NCBI RefSeq assembly: GCF_003315195.1
Contig: NZ_QNRV01000003.1
Coordinates: forward strand, 62,001 to 126,000
DNA length: 64,000 nucleotides
Direction of reading: 5' to 3'
Origin: Sutterella wadsworthensis
GTDB taxonomy: Bacteria > Pseudomonadota > Gammaproteobacteria > Burkholderiales > Burkholderiaceae_F
Shown here: positions 29,724-38,709 of the stretch, piece by piece
How positions within the stretch are numbered: the stretch's first letter is position 1
Layout: each line of letters starts with the position of its first letter
Program-made: the position numbers and the translations under genes
The notes under the pieces: model-generated
The model's database searches: none
What the model saw: only the letters and a program-made list of their open reading frames with translations
Told to the model about the DNA's origin: nothing

Positions 29724-29795
29724 GAGCAGCTTCACACCGCCCCCATCTCTATATTCGGCCGGCCGGCACTTTGCCGTCGCCGGCATTAACGCATC

Positions 29796-30050
29796 ATGAA
29801 AGTTCCCTGTCCGGTCTGCCACACGCTTACTGAATATTCCTCAGCCAATCCCTGGCGGCCGTTTTGCAGCGAGCGCTGCAAAATGATTGACCTCGGCGAA
29901 TGGGCTAATGACGGCTACCGAATTGAGGGGGAACCGGGTTCTGCTGATCGCATGAGCCCAGAAGAACTCGACGACGCCGCCGATCGTGCGCGCGAACTCG
30001 AGGAGCGTCAGCGCTCCGCCAAAACCAACGGCGCCCGCAGGCGCCGTTGA
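29796..30050 (+). CDS. yacG: DNA gyrase inhibitor YacG
   Basis: An 84-residue zinc protein. The four ligands are visible as CPVC (residues 5 to 8) and CSERC (24 to 28), followed by the conserved [15 protein letters not shown] segment that binds gyrase B in E. coli. A charged tail of Arg/Glu follows. Third in the coaE-zapD-yacG set. Confidence 0.93.
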   Translation: MKVPCPVCHTLTEYSSANPWRPFCSERCKMIDLGEWANDGYRIEGEPGSADRMSPEELDDAADRARELEERQRSAKTNGARRRR

Positions 30051-30102
30051 GATACGCAATATGCTGGATCCGCATGCAAAGCGGTTCGAGCTTCACCGTT
30101 TT

Positions 30103-30786
30103 TTAAATCAACGGTTTCACGCCGTGAGCCCCCTTGGCCTGCCACGTCTCAAGATCGGCCGCGGCAGCGCCGTCGACATACATCGGCAGACGCGGTTCTC
30201 CGTTAAGCAGAAGACTCTCAAACTTCTCGGGCGGCACGATCACGAAGTCGTAGTCCATGGCGACACACTTAAGCACCTCATCCATGGTTTCCGCGCGGGC
30301 ACCTACCCAACGATAGCGGCGGTCACGAACGACTGTTGCGGCCAATGCCTCACGCGTCAGTGTTAAGAGATCATCAGACTCCTCAAACACTTCCGGCAGT
30401 TCGACACGATTCACAATAACCTGATCCACCGGGAGCATCAAACCCGGCGTGCGTTCGTCAGCCGCATAAAACCCGCACTGCTGACCTTCCTTAGGCACCG
30501 GCGTGCCGGCAAAGTCATGCGAGCGGCGAAAGTGCAGACGCACATGCGCATGAGGATAGCGGTGCTCCTTCACAAACCACGGCGTCGAGTAAGAAACCGC
30601 CAGACCGAGTTCTTCATTGAGTTCGCGCGCGAGCGCCTGATGAACGGTTTCACCCTTTTCAAGCTTGCCGCCCGGGAATTCCCAGTAACCCGCATAGGGC
30701 TTGCCTTCGGGGCGGGAACTCAACAGCATCCTGCCGTCTTCACGAATAAGCACGCCGACGGCCACTTCAACAATGTTGTCGCTCAC
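30103..30786 (-). CDS. mutT: MutT-type NUDIX hydrolase with a shortened ThiE/TenI-like C-terminal part
   Basis: Removes pyrophosphate from nucleoside triphosphates such as 8-oxo-dGTP. Residues 1 to 125 form the NUDIX domain with a complete box (G40 to L62: GKLEKGE then RELNEELG). The 100 residues after it resemble the end of a thiamine-phosphate-synthase (ThiE/TenI) domain: a YRWVGARAETMDEV stretch, then DYDFVIVPP, then MYVDGAAAADLETWQAKGAHGV. In many betaproteobacteria and pseudomonads a full TenI domain is fused to this NUDIX domain, giving about 310 residues; here only part remains. The start is a GTG at 30786 behind GGAG, not the longer frame. Convergent with yacG. Confidence 0.85.
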   Translation of the reverse strand: MSDNIVEVAVGVLIREDGRMLLSSRPEGKPYAGYWEFPGGKLEKGETVHQALARELNEELGLAVSYSTPWFVKEHRYPHAHVRLHFRRSHDFAGTPVPKEGQQCGFYAADERTPGLMLPVDQVIVNRVELPEVFEESDDLLTLTREALAATVVRDRRYRWVGARAETMDEVLKCVAMDYDFVIVPPEKFESLLLNGEPRLPMYVDGAAAADLETWQAKGAHGVKPLI

Positions 30787-30933
30787 AGAAAATCTCCAAT
30801 AGTTCGCGCGCGGTTCCCGCGCACGCAACTTGTTAATTGTCCTCCATCACGCCGATTTATGCTTGACTGCCGAACAGGATCGCTGAGCAGATCGCGCCTG
30901 TCTCAGCGAAAATCCGTAGACAGCGATATTTTT

Positions 30934-31719
30934 TTATGGGTTCACCTTATCAACCACTGCACAGGCATTGAGTGTTCGCGGGAAGCCAAGGTAGACAACA
31001 GCGCACTGAAGTGCATCGATCAGATTGTCCTTCGTGTTCCCGCAGCGAAGATTTGCCGCAGCATGAGCACTAAGCTGTGCCTCACAGCCTCCGAGCGCCG
31101 CAATCGTGCAAAAAGTAGCCAGTTCGCGTTCGGCAATCGAAAGACCTTTGCGGGTATAGAAATCGCCGAAACACCAACCGGAAAGATCATCAATCATCAG
31201 ACTGCGGCGCTCTGCCGGCGTCGTCTGATGCATGCGGGTAATTTGCTCACCAAAAATTTCCGTCTGTACTGCAATCCCCTTTTGCAGACGATTCTCATCA
31301 CTGACGACAGTCCGACTTTCAAGCGGCAGCGCAATACCCGCCGCCGTCATGGCAGCATGAACGCCGGCCAACACTGCTCGAGTTCGCGCCATGCCGGCAT
31401 AGGGAGAAGCATGAAAGACCGCCTCCTCAATGTCGCCGGGCGCCAATCCATCGGCGAGTGCGGCTGCCGCAGTGCGCTCGCCAAGATCCTCAAACCCCAA
31501 ACCGGCGGCGACAGACAACACAGCCAAATGCTTCTGTCGGATTGAAAGTGAAGCACCGCGCTTCGTCAGAAGCGTCATACGGTCTTCAATCGCATCAAAG
31601 TCGGGCGCGTTTACCTTTGAATTTGAATCCGCTGCATATGCCGCACCGGCAGCGCCGGCTCCGACGACAGAAGCCGCCATCGGCAGCGAAAGCACTTGCC
31701 TGCGGGAAAAGTTCGTCAT
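30934..31719 (-). CDS. Tat-exported carboxymuconolactone-decarboxylase-family protein
   Basis: A 261-residue protein with a twin-arginine signal (SRRQVLSL followed by an Ala-rich hydrophobic segment and AYA near residue 30) and two AhpD/CMD-like helical repeats: about 55 to 140 (RQKHLAVLSVAAGLG, then the ASPYAGMARTRAVL stretch) and 165 to 255 (ERELATFCTIAALGGCEAQLSAH). Family members include decarboxylases and AhpD-like alkylhydroperoxidases; the AhpD CxxC pair is not seen, so peroxidase activity is unlikely. Periplasmic location is inferred from the signal. GGAGG precedes the ATG at 31719. Isolated between mutT and the ArgJ-like gene. Function not assignable. Confidence 0.8.
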   Translation of the reverse strand: MTNFSRRQVLSLPMAASVVGAGAAGAAYAADSNSKVNAPDFDAIEDRMTLLTKRGASLSIRQKHLAVLSVAAGLGFEDLGERTAAAALADGLAPGDIEEAVFHASPYAGMARTRAVLAGVHAAMTAAGIALPLESRTVVSDENRLQKGIAVQTEIFGEQITRMHQTTPAERRSLMIDDLSGWCFGDFYTRKGLSIAERELATFCTIAALGGCEAQLSAHAAANLRCGNTKDNLIDALQCAVVYLGFPRTLNACAVVDKVNP

Positions 31720-31850
31720 TTCCGCCTCCATTGGGATGTTTGAATGAAGCATCAAATGCAATGCATACATTCTGACAACGCCACGGATCCGCGTATCTGC
31801 TGATTCTGCCTAAAAATCAGATGAAGCCGCTCTCATTGCGTCGAGCAATT

Positions 31851-32999
31851 TCATGCCCAAAAGCGAAATCCCAAACGACCGCGCCCTAAATGGATGGAGA
31901 GCTCTTCTGAACCCTCCAGCCAAGCGTGAACCGCTTCAATATTGGCACCTGACTGCTCGGGCTGACGCAGACCCTCATAAAGAAGTGCATTGGCAATCCG
32001 CACCGAAACAGGCGTACGTTCAAAACCCGCTATGCCTGTTGTGAGGAGCACCGAACGAAGAAATTCGCTCAGGACTCGCGGCCGATCACTTTCGGCAAGC
32101 TCCAACAATTCACGACGAAAAACAACCAATGCCGGAGCAAGTCGTCGCGCAGCATGCGCCGCCTCCTGGGCAGAATCAGCACCTTCGAGCACGCAGGGCA
32201 GCGCTCCTATCGCGGCACCGGCTCGACGGGCCAGAGCCCCTAATGCAGCTGAGAGAGCCGCCTCTAAGGGCGCTCGCCGCGGATCCTCCCAGCGCATGAC
32301 AGGATTGTCATGATGGGCAGCCGTCGAAAAAAGCAGCAGCACGTCACCTGGTACTGGTCCCGTACGAGCGCGAAGTGCTTCAGGTCCCGCGAGCCAAAGC
32401 GGTCTGGCCATATCTTCGAGTACGGGGCGGCCAACATCCGCGTCAATGCCGGCAATCCACACCATGCTGCCAAATCCTGGGTTCGGCGCAAAAAAGCGCG
32501 CCGCAGAGACTGCAACCGCCCCGTCCGTCAAACGAAACGGGATGGAGACGGAATCAGCACCCGGGCCCTCCGGCGAGCTCGTTTTTTGAGCGGACATTGC
32601 TCGTTCAAGCCGACGGAGCTCTTCTCCCACAGGGAAATGCATAAAGACGGGGCCTGCCGACGCAAATAGGAGATTAGATTCGGCAATGCCCAGCCGCTCC
32701 GCAGCCGCATGTGCAAACCCCTGCGCGGCTGCTGTTGAAAGATCTCCGCGGCCTGCGCAGCCCGAGCCCGCCGTAATCAGCAGTCTGGACCCTGCACCAG
32801 TCCAAACTTTTTGAGCGGCTTGTACAAGTCTTTCTGCGGCGCCGTCATCCGGATAGGCAGAGCCGAGCATTGCGCCAGTCGCGACTGTCCATCGTGCCGG
32901 CGGCGTAAATTCTGCGCACCAAAAATTTCCGGCACTTCGCCAGACCGCTCCGGGAAGCGCAAAGCGCGGCAGTTGATGATGGGATGCAGCAGAGTTCAT
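31851..32999 (-). CDS. Divergent ArgJ-like (ornithine acetyltransferase fold) protein
   Basis: A 382-residue protein that occupies the place where argJ sits in related genomes (next to secA). By eye it follows ArgJ: LLITAGSGCAGRGD for ALLVNTGNANAGTG near residue 73, then LLFASAGPVF for the FSTGVIG loop, and PNPGFGSMVWIAGIDAD at 172 to 188 for HPNMATMLAFLATDA. In ArgJ the chain cleaves itself before the Thr of MAT; here the aligned residue is Ser178 (GFG-S). The oxyanion-loop Thr-Gly is also changed. It may be an altered or inactive relative; arginine synthesis activity should not be assumed. ATG at 32999 chosen; a TTG ten codons earlier is possible. Confidence 0.5.
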   Translation of the reverse strand: MNSAASHHQLPRFALPGAVWRSAGNFWCAEFTPPARWTVATGAMLGSAYPDDGAAERLVQAAQKVWTGAGSRLLITAGSGCAGRGDLSTAAAQGFAHAAAERLGIAESNLLFASAGPVFMHFPVGEELRRLERAMSAQKTSSPEGPGADSVSIPFRLTDGAVAVSAARFFAPNPGFGSMVWIAGIDADVGRPVLEDMARPLWLAGPEALRARTGPVPGDVLLLFSTAAHHDNPVMRWEDPRRAPLEAALSAALGALARRAGAAIGALPCVLEGADSAQEAAHAARRLAPALVVFRRELLELAESDRPRVLSEFLRSVLLTTGIAGFERTPVSVRIANALLYEGLRQPEQSGANIEAVHAWLEGSEELSIHLGRGRLGFRFWA

Positions 33000-33034
33000 G
33001 CCAATTTGGAAAAAGAAACGTTCACCCAAAGCAT

Positions 33035-33076
33035 ACCGCCCGGCAGCTTTTCTATCGAAAAACCGTTCCGGGCGGT
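33035..33076. other. Stem-loop between secA and the ArgJ-like gene
   Basis: ACCGCCCGG and CCGGGCGGT form a perfect 9-pair stem, extended by a partial TTTTC/GAAAA pairing inside. It lies 54 bases after the secA stop on the minus strand. No T-run follows on either strand, so it is not a standard terminator; it could protect or process the secA mRNA end. Confidence 0.5.
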
Positions 33077-33130
33077 GAACTCCGCCGCCCCCTCAAGAGA
33101 AGGCCGCGGTCATCAAGGTTCAGAAAGCAA

Positions 33131-35887
33131 TCAACGCAAACGGCCGTGGCAGTCCTTGAACTTCTTCCCGGAACCGCAGGGGCACGGATCGTTGCGGCCG
33201 CAATGACGGAAAGCCGCCTGCAAGCGAGCGTTCTCGTCCGCGCTCAGCTGATCCAGAGAACTGCCCTGATCATTCGGCGCATTGAGTCCCTGTGAAGCGC
33301 CGGCGTCAGCGAGATGCGATGCATCGGCACGAGCCTCGCCGCGGGCAAGATTGTCTTGCGCAGCAGCCTGCGCTTCTTCAGGCTGTTTGATCTCAACGCG
33401 CATGAGTACCGTGGTCGTCGTTTCACGGATCGAGTCGAGCAGCTGCTCAAACATCGTGAAGGCCTCGCGCTTATATTCCTGCTTAGGCTGCTTCTGAGCG
33501 TAACCGCGCAGGTAGATGCCCTGACGCAAGGCGTCCAAAGCGGCAATGTGCTGGCGCCAGAGCTGGTCGATCACCTGCAGGAGCACCGAACGGCCAAAAG
33601 CAGCGAAAGCGTCATGGCCAACCAGCGTTTCCTTAGCTTCATAGATCTCGTTGGCACGGTCAATAAGCGCCTTCAGAAGATCTTCATCCGTCGTCGCAGT
33701 GTCCGCGTCGAGCATCTTCTTGAAGTCGATTTCAATGCCAAACCCGCTCTTGAGTTTGTCGTTCAATGCATCGAGATCCCACTGCTCTTCAACGGTATCC
33801 GCCGGCACAAAGCTGCGGAACAAATCGGTGAAATAACCCTCACGCAGATTCTTGATGAGCTCACTGCAGTCGGTCGCTTCAAGAATCTCATTGCGTAAGC
33901 CGTAGATCTCATGGCGCTGATCGTTCTGGACATCGTCAAACTCCAGAAGCTGCTTGCGGATGTCGTAGTTGCGGCCTTCCACTTTGCGCTGTGCGGATTC
34001 GATCATGCGAGTCAGCATCTTCGACTCAATCGCAACGCCCGGCTCAAGCTTGAGCCGATCGGCGATGGCGCGCATACGGTCGCCGCCGAAAATGCGCAGC
34101 AGCTGATCTTCCATCGACAGATAAAAGCACGATGAACCCGGGTCACCCTGACGGCCTGCGCGGCCGCGCAGCTGATTATCGATACGGCGGGATTCATGAC
34201 GTTCGCTGCCGATGATGCGCAGGCCGCCGGCTGCCACGACCTCGTCATGGAGCTTTTGCCACTGCGACTTCACCTCAGCGATGCGCTGCGCTTTTTCTTC
34301 TGCGGAAAGCGTTTCGTCAGCTTCAATCGCACCTACAGCCTTGTTGATGCCGCCGCCGAGCACAATGTCGGTACCGCGGCCAGCCATATTGGTGGCGATC
34401 GTCACCATGCCGGGACGACCGGCATCCAGCACGATCTGCGCTTCGCGTTCATGCTGCTTGGCGTTGAGCACATTGTGTTCAATGCCCTCTTTCGTGAGCA
34501 GCTGCGAGAGCAGTTCGGAGTTTTCAATCGAGGTCGTGCCGAGCAAAACCGGCTGTCCCTTCGCGTGACATGCCTTGACGTCCTCAACGATGGCCTGATA
34601 TTTCTCCGTCACCGTACGGTAGACCTTGTCTTGCTCGTCGATTCGTATCATCTTGCGATGTGTCGGAATAACGACAGTTTCAAGACCATAAATGTCCTGG
34701 AATTCGTATGCCTCAGTATCCGCCGTACCCGTCATGCCTGAGAGCTTCTCGTACATGCGGAAGTAGTTCTGGAAGGTAATCGACGCCATCGTCTGATTTT
34801 CGTGCTGAATGCGCACGCCTTCCTTAGCTTCGACGGCCTGGTGAATACCTTCGCTCCAGCGACGCCCCGGCATCAAACGGCCCGTAAATTCGTCCACGAT
34901 GACGATTTCACCGTCCTGCACCACATACTGCTGATCGCGCTTGAAGAGCGTATGGGCCTTCAGGGAGGCCATCAGGTGATGCATCAAAATGATGTTCTTC
35001 GGCGAGTAAAGCGATTCGCCGGGACCGACAAGACCGCGTTCTGCGAGGATCTTTTCGAGCTTCACATGGCCGGACTCGGAGATATAGACCTGATGGGCTT
35101 TTTCGTCGACCCAATAGTCGCCTTCGCCCTTTTCCTCCTGCTGGCGCGTGAGGAGCGGCGGAATTTCGTTGATTCGGAGGTAAAGATCCGTATTGTCATC
35201 GGCCGGCCCCGAAATGATGAGCGGCGTACGCGCCTCGTCAATCAGAATGGAGTCCACTTCGTCGACAATCGCAAAGTAAAGACCGCGCTGACGGCGCGCG
35301 GAGACGTCGTACTCCATGTTGTCGCGCAGATAGTCAAAGCCGAACTCATTATTCGTGCCGTACGTAATATCGGCCGCATAGGCTTCTTTCTTAACCGCAG
35401 TGTCCTGCTGCGAAAGAATCTTGCCGACGGAAAGCCCGAGCCAGTGGTAAAGCCGCCCCATCCAGTCCGCATCGCGCGAAGCCAGATAGTCGTTTACGGT
35501 CACGACATGCACGCCTTTGCCGGCCAAAGCATTTAAATAGACGGCAAGCGTGGCGGTAAGGGTTTTGCCTTCACCAGTGCGCATTTCAGCAATCTTGCCG
35601 TCATTGAGCACCATGCCGCCAATCAGCTGCACATCGAAGTGGCGCATACCGAGCACGCGCTTAGAGGCTTCGCGCACAACCGCGAAGGCTTCCGTCAGCA
35701 ATTCGTCCGTGGTCGCACCCTTGGCAATACGGTCGCGGAATTCCTGAGTCTTGGCCTGCAGTTCGGCGTCCGAAAGCGCCTCCATGGCGGGTTCGAGCTT
35801 GTTGATCGCAGCCACTTGGCGGCGGTACTGCTTAATGAGCCGCTCGTTGCGGCTGCCAAAAATCTTGGTTAAAAGTTCGTCAAACAT
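33131..35887 (-). CDS. secA: Preprotein translocase motor ATPase SecA
   Basis: Drives export through SecYEG. The 918-residue length is normal. Visible: N-terminal [18 protein letters not shown], Walker [14 protein letters not shown] near residue 104, [14 protein letters not shown] near 209 to 222, [15 protein letters not shown] near 500, [15 protein letters not shown] near 575, and the C-terminal zinc motif [14 protein letters not shown] that binds SecB and lipids. I chose the ATG at 35887; a GTG 13 codons upstream (35926) is an alternative with no better ribosome site. Transcribed divergently from the DciA-like gene. Confidence 0.97.
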   Translation of the reverse strand: MFDELLTKIFGSRNERLIKQYRRQVAAINKLEPAMEALSDAELQAKTQEFRDRIAKGATTDELLTEAFAVVREASKRVLGMRHFDVQLIGGMVLNDGKIAEMRTGEGKTLTATLAVYLNALAGKGVHVVTVNDYLASRDADWMGRLYHWLGLSVGKILSQQDTAVKKEAYAADITYGTNNEFGFDYLRDNMEYDVSARRQRGLYFAIVDEVDSILIDEARTPLIISGPADDNTDLYLRINEIPPLLTRQQEEKGEGDYWVDEKAHQVYISESGHVKLEKILAERGLVGPGESLYSPKNIILMHHLMASLKAHTLFKRDQQYVVQDGEIVIVDEFTGRLMPGRRWSEGIHQAVEAKEGVRIQHENQTMASITFQNYFRMYEKLSGMTGTADTEAYEFQDIYGLETVVIPTHRKMIRIDEQDKVYRTVTEKYQAIVEDVKACHAKGQPVLLGTTSIENSELLSQLLTKEGIEHNVLNAKQHEREAQIVLDAGRPGMVTIATNMAGRGTDIVLGGGINKAVGAIEADETLSAEEKAQRIAEVKSQWQKLHDEVVAAGGLRIIGSERHESRRIDNQLRGRAGRQGDPGSSCFYLSMEDQLLRIFGGDRMRAIADRLKLEPGVAIESKMLTRMIESAQRKVEGRNYDIRKQLLEFDDVQNDQRHEIYGLRNEILEATDCSELIKNLREGYFTDLFRSFVPADTVEEQWDLDALNDKLKSGFGIEIDFKKMLDADTATTDEDLLKALIDRANEIYEAKETLVGHDAFAAFGRSVLLQVIDQLWRQHIAALDALRQGIYLRGYAQKQPKQEYKREAFTMFEQLLDSIRETTTTVLMRVEIKQPEEAQAAAQDNLARGEARADASHLADAGASQGLNAPNDQGSSLDQLSADENARLQAAFRHCGRNDPCPCGSGKKFKDCHGRLR

Positions 35888-36234
35888 GTTTTCGCTGGAA
35901 TTCTGCGTCGCGGCGTCTGCTGTCACGGCAGGCGTCTGCTTGGGTTTTAGGTCTGCCTCGAGAATAGAGCCGTCAAAAAAAGCGGAAGTCTTATCAATAA
36001 GACTGCTGCATTACATCCTGCTTAAGGCAGAAAACGCATCCATGCGCCTCAACCCATAAAGCATCGGGCACCATCTCGAGTAGACTTCTCCAAGAAGGGC
36101 TAGGCGCTCCGGCATGCTGATGGAAAAACCGTCCAAGACGGCCATATTCCCCAGAGAGCCGAGCACAATTGAAGGATTATCGCATTTTTGCGATCCTGCA
36201 ATGCCGCCACTGAGCCCGAATTCATTGCGGAATA
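35888..36234. promoter_or_regulatory. Divergent secA/dciA-like intergenic region with palindromes
   Basis: A 347-base gap. Four inverted repeats are visible: AGTCTTAT-CA-ATAAGACT at 35987-36004 (8-base arms), CTGC-N5-GCAG at 36018-36030, CGCAT-CC-ATGCG at 36035-36046, and ATCGCA-TTTT-TGCGAT at 36179-36194. The 2-base spacers of the first and third fit dimeric protein binding better than RNA hairpins. No convincing sigma-70 promoter pair was found for either gene. If secA begins at 35926, the first 39 bases belong to it. Confidence 0.5.
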
Positions 36235-38649
36235 ATGCTTTCCGCTGCAGATTGTCCGGAGACCCTTTTCGTGCCTAGGCTTCGCTCGCTTCCTGCCGGC
36301 TTTACGCTCAGAAACCGCGGCTTCCGCTCTCCGGAAAAGTCACTCGCCGAATCGAGTGCCAGCGGAAAGCTTCTTGCCGAATACGAACTGGCCTGCCGCG
36401 CCGGCAAAGCCATCATGCCGCTTATTGACCAGCTGCGGCTGCCGCTCGACTTTTCATCCGGACGCGGTGTCCGGATAAACACTCAAGGCACCATTACCTT
36501 CATCACTGACAGCGCTGCTCAGCAAAGTCGGTTAAGAAATCTTTCCAAACGAATTCTTGAAAATCTCGTTACGGCAGGCGTCCCTGTTGTGGCGGTTGAC
36601 TTCCGTAACCGCGGACGCCGCTCCACACTCAATGAAGCTGAAAAACCTGAGCCGATCCGAACCCCTTCACTCATTGCCGCTGCAGAACTTGAATCCTCTG
36701 CAGCCCGGCTGATCAATCCTGACCTCAAACACCAGATACTCGCACTCGCAGCAGTGCTTCGCCCTCGGCCCGAAGAAATGCCGCTGGCCGTTGAAACGGC
36801 CTTGGAAGGCACGATTGAACGCATTGATCGACTGATCGGGCGTACCGATCGAATCAAAACACTGCTGCCGAGTGCTCCGGACGCCAAACTGATTCCCGAT
36901 GAAGCCTCTGCCAAGGCGAACCCCGTACTGGCCGCCGTTCGCTCACGTCAGCGCGCACGGCTCGCTCGGCGTACGCTCGCAGAAACCGAAACGAATCAGA
37001 TCGCCGAAGAAGCCCGGCAAGCGCTGACGCTGCTGAAGACTGCACGTGAAAAATTGATGCCGCCCGCAGCAGAGGAGGCCGCAGCGGAGCTGCCGTTCGA
37101 ACTTTCTTCCAAAGTACTCGACGATGCCGGCCAAAGCGCCGTCAGCGCCGCACTTAAGATCGCAGGATGGACGGCAAGACTCAACCAAGTGGAGGATCGC
37201 CTCACACTGCCTCTGGAAGAAGCCGTACAAACGCTTGCCGCCAAGGGAACACCGCCAGCCGCCGCCAGCCCCTCACTTCCGAACGCCGGAACGCCGGAGG
37301 AGCTTTCGCCGGCAGTGCTTCGCAGCGAGCTCAAGCGAAAAATAAAAGTCCTGCAAAGCAAACTCTCCGAAACGCTTTCGCAGATAAGACATATCGGCGT
37401 GCGCATGCCCGAGCTGCCCGATATTCTCGCCGCCGACAGTCGGCTGGCCCAGGAAGCCGCAGATCTCGCACGAGCACGCGAAAAAGGCGACTCGCAGGCT
37501 TTGGCTGTTGCGCTCTCGGCAGAAAGCTCCCGCAAACTCCTCTCGTGGGAGTCGCGTCTGGAAGTGAAAAGCCGACTCGACACGCTCGAGCAAACTCTGG
37601 CAGCCATGTCCAAGCGTTTTCTGGCCGACCGGCCTTGGCTGCTCGCGCCTCGGTCCAAATACGCCGACGAGCGTCCTGAGGCAATGGAAACGCTGCGGAA
37701 AATCGATCGACGGCTGATCAATGAAGAAGAGGCACTCTCAAGCATGTCCGCAGAGATTGAGACATTGGCAGAAAAAGTCGAAATTCTCCGCGGAGATCTC
37801 CCTGACGACGCCCTGAGCGGCATCAACCCCTTGGAAGGTGCGCTTCTTGAATCGCTCAAAATCGTTTTTGCCCGTCTGCGCAGTCTGGAAGCTGTCCTTG
37901 GCGGACGTCTCAATGAATCCATCATTCCCTCGGAAGCAGAGGCCGAAGCAGACCCACAGCTCGCCGCCATCCGCGCGCGTCAACTCGCGCGGCTTAAAAC
38001 CTGGGATAACCGTGCCGCACTCCTTGCCGCCGCCGAGCAGTCGGCAGCCGCTGTTGATCGAGTGCTCACCGCGCCGCGCGGAGAGGGATTGTCCCCAGAA
38101 CTCGCCGCTATGCTCGAGCGGGCGGCCGCAGAAGTGGTCGAACGTTTCGAAGCAGCTCGTGCTGCCATAGACCCCGACGCCAAGCCCCTTGAGCTGCCCG
38201 ATCTTTTCGGCGCGCCTATACCGGCCGACGAAAAATCGGAGTCTGCCGCCCCGCACGCCAGTCAAACCGCTCGATCGGCGGAAGATGCCGTACAGGCAGC
38301 GGCCGAGGCAGAGGAGGCCGAACAGCTGGAACTTCGCACCAAGCTCGAGGAGCTGCTAACCATTATTCCAATATGGGCCGACCGTCTGCCGCGCATGCCG
38401 GACCCCAAACTCATCCCGAATGAAGCAGAGTGCGCCGGCAATCCGCAGCTCTCTGAACTGCGAAGCCGTATGCTCAGCCGGCGCAGTCGCCGTGAAGATC
38501 TGCAGGCACGTCTCAGCAGTCTGCACGAAGCTGCGCTTAAGCTGCGCGAACGCCTGGGCAATCCTCTCGCCGACGCTGCCGAAACGGGCCGTTATGCTGC
38601 CGCACTGATGCGTGACGCCGACCGTTTTTCGGCAGACCTTGGCAAATAA
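36235..38649 (+). CDS. DciA-like (DUF721) domain fused to a long helical repeat region
   Basis: An 804-residue protein. Residues about 40 to 130 match the DUF721/DciA fold: LPLDFSSGRGVRINTQG, then TITFITDSAAQQSRLRNLSKRIL and VVAVDFRNRGRR, as in the helicase-loading factor DciA. The gene lies between lpxC and secA, the usual place for dciA-type genes in betaproteobacteria. The remaining 670 residues are Ala/Glu/Arg/Leu-rich, predicted helical, and contain a recurring unit with spacing of about 168 residues: KLIPDEASAKANPVLAAVRSRQ at 218, MPELPDILAADSRLAQEA at 391, SIIPSEAEAEADPQLAAIRARQ at 562, KLIPNEAECAGNPQLSELRSR at 725. No membrane segment or signal. Function of the repeats is unknown. ATG at 36235 has only a weak ribosome site. 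Confidence 0.7.
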   Translation: MLSAADCPETLFVPRLRSLPAGFTLRNRGFRSPEKSLAESSASGKLLAEYELACRAGKAIMPLIDQLRLPLDFSSGRGVRINTQGTITFITDSAAQQSRLRNLSKRILENLVTAGVPVVAVDFRNRGRRSTLNEAEKPEPIRTPSLIAAAELESSAARLINPDLKHQILALAAVLRPRPEEMPLAVETALEGTIERIDRLIGRTDRIKTLLPSAPDAKLIPDEASAKANPVLAAVRSRQRARLARRTLAETETNQIAEEARQALTLLKTAREKLMPPAAEEAAAELPFELSSKVLDDAGQSAVSAALKIAGWTARLNQVEDRLTLPLEEAVQTLAAKGTPPAAASPSLPNAGTPEELSPAVLRSELKRKIKVLQSKLSETLSQIRHIGVRMPELPDILAADSRLAQEAADLARAREKGDSQALAVALSAESSRKLLSWESRLEVKSRLDTLEQTLAAMSKRFLADRPWLLAPRSKYADERPEAMETLRKIDRRLINEEEALSSMSAEIETLAEKVEILRGDLPDDALSGINPLEGALLESLKIVFARLRSLEAVLGGRLNESIIPSEAEAEADPQLAAIRARQLARLKTWDNRAALLAAAEQSAAAVDRVLTAPRGEGLSPELAAMLERAAAEVVERFEAARAAIDPDAKPLELPDLFGAPIPADEKSESAAPHASQTARSAEDAVQAAAEAEEAEQLELRTKLEELLTIIPIWADRLPRMPDPKLIPNEAECAGNPQLSELRSRMLSRRSRREDLQARLSSLHEAALKLRERLGNPLADAAETGRYAAALMRDADRFSADLGK

Positions 38650-38690
38650 AAAGCCGCAGGCAGCGTCATACAGCCCGCGGCTTTGCGTTT
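38650..38690. terminator. Bidirectional terminator between dciA-like gene and lpxC
   Basis: AAAGCCGC and GCGGCTTT make an 8-pair stem with a 19-base loop in which further G/C pairing is possible. A TTTT run follows on the plus strand (38687-38691), and TTTATTTG follows on the minus strand, so it can serve both converging genes. Confidence 0.75.
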
Positions 38691-38709
38691 TCCGTCGGAA
38701 AATGCACAG

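Noticed and set aside
30517-31545. 342-residue open frame on the plus strand
   Set aside because: Antisense to mutT and the Tat-exported protein, each with signal or motif evidence on the minus strand.
36179-36194. ATCGCA-TTTT-TGCGAT as a terminator
   Set aside because: No T-run follows and no transcript is expected to end there; treated as an inverted repeat only.
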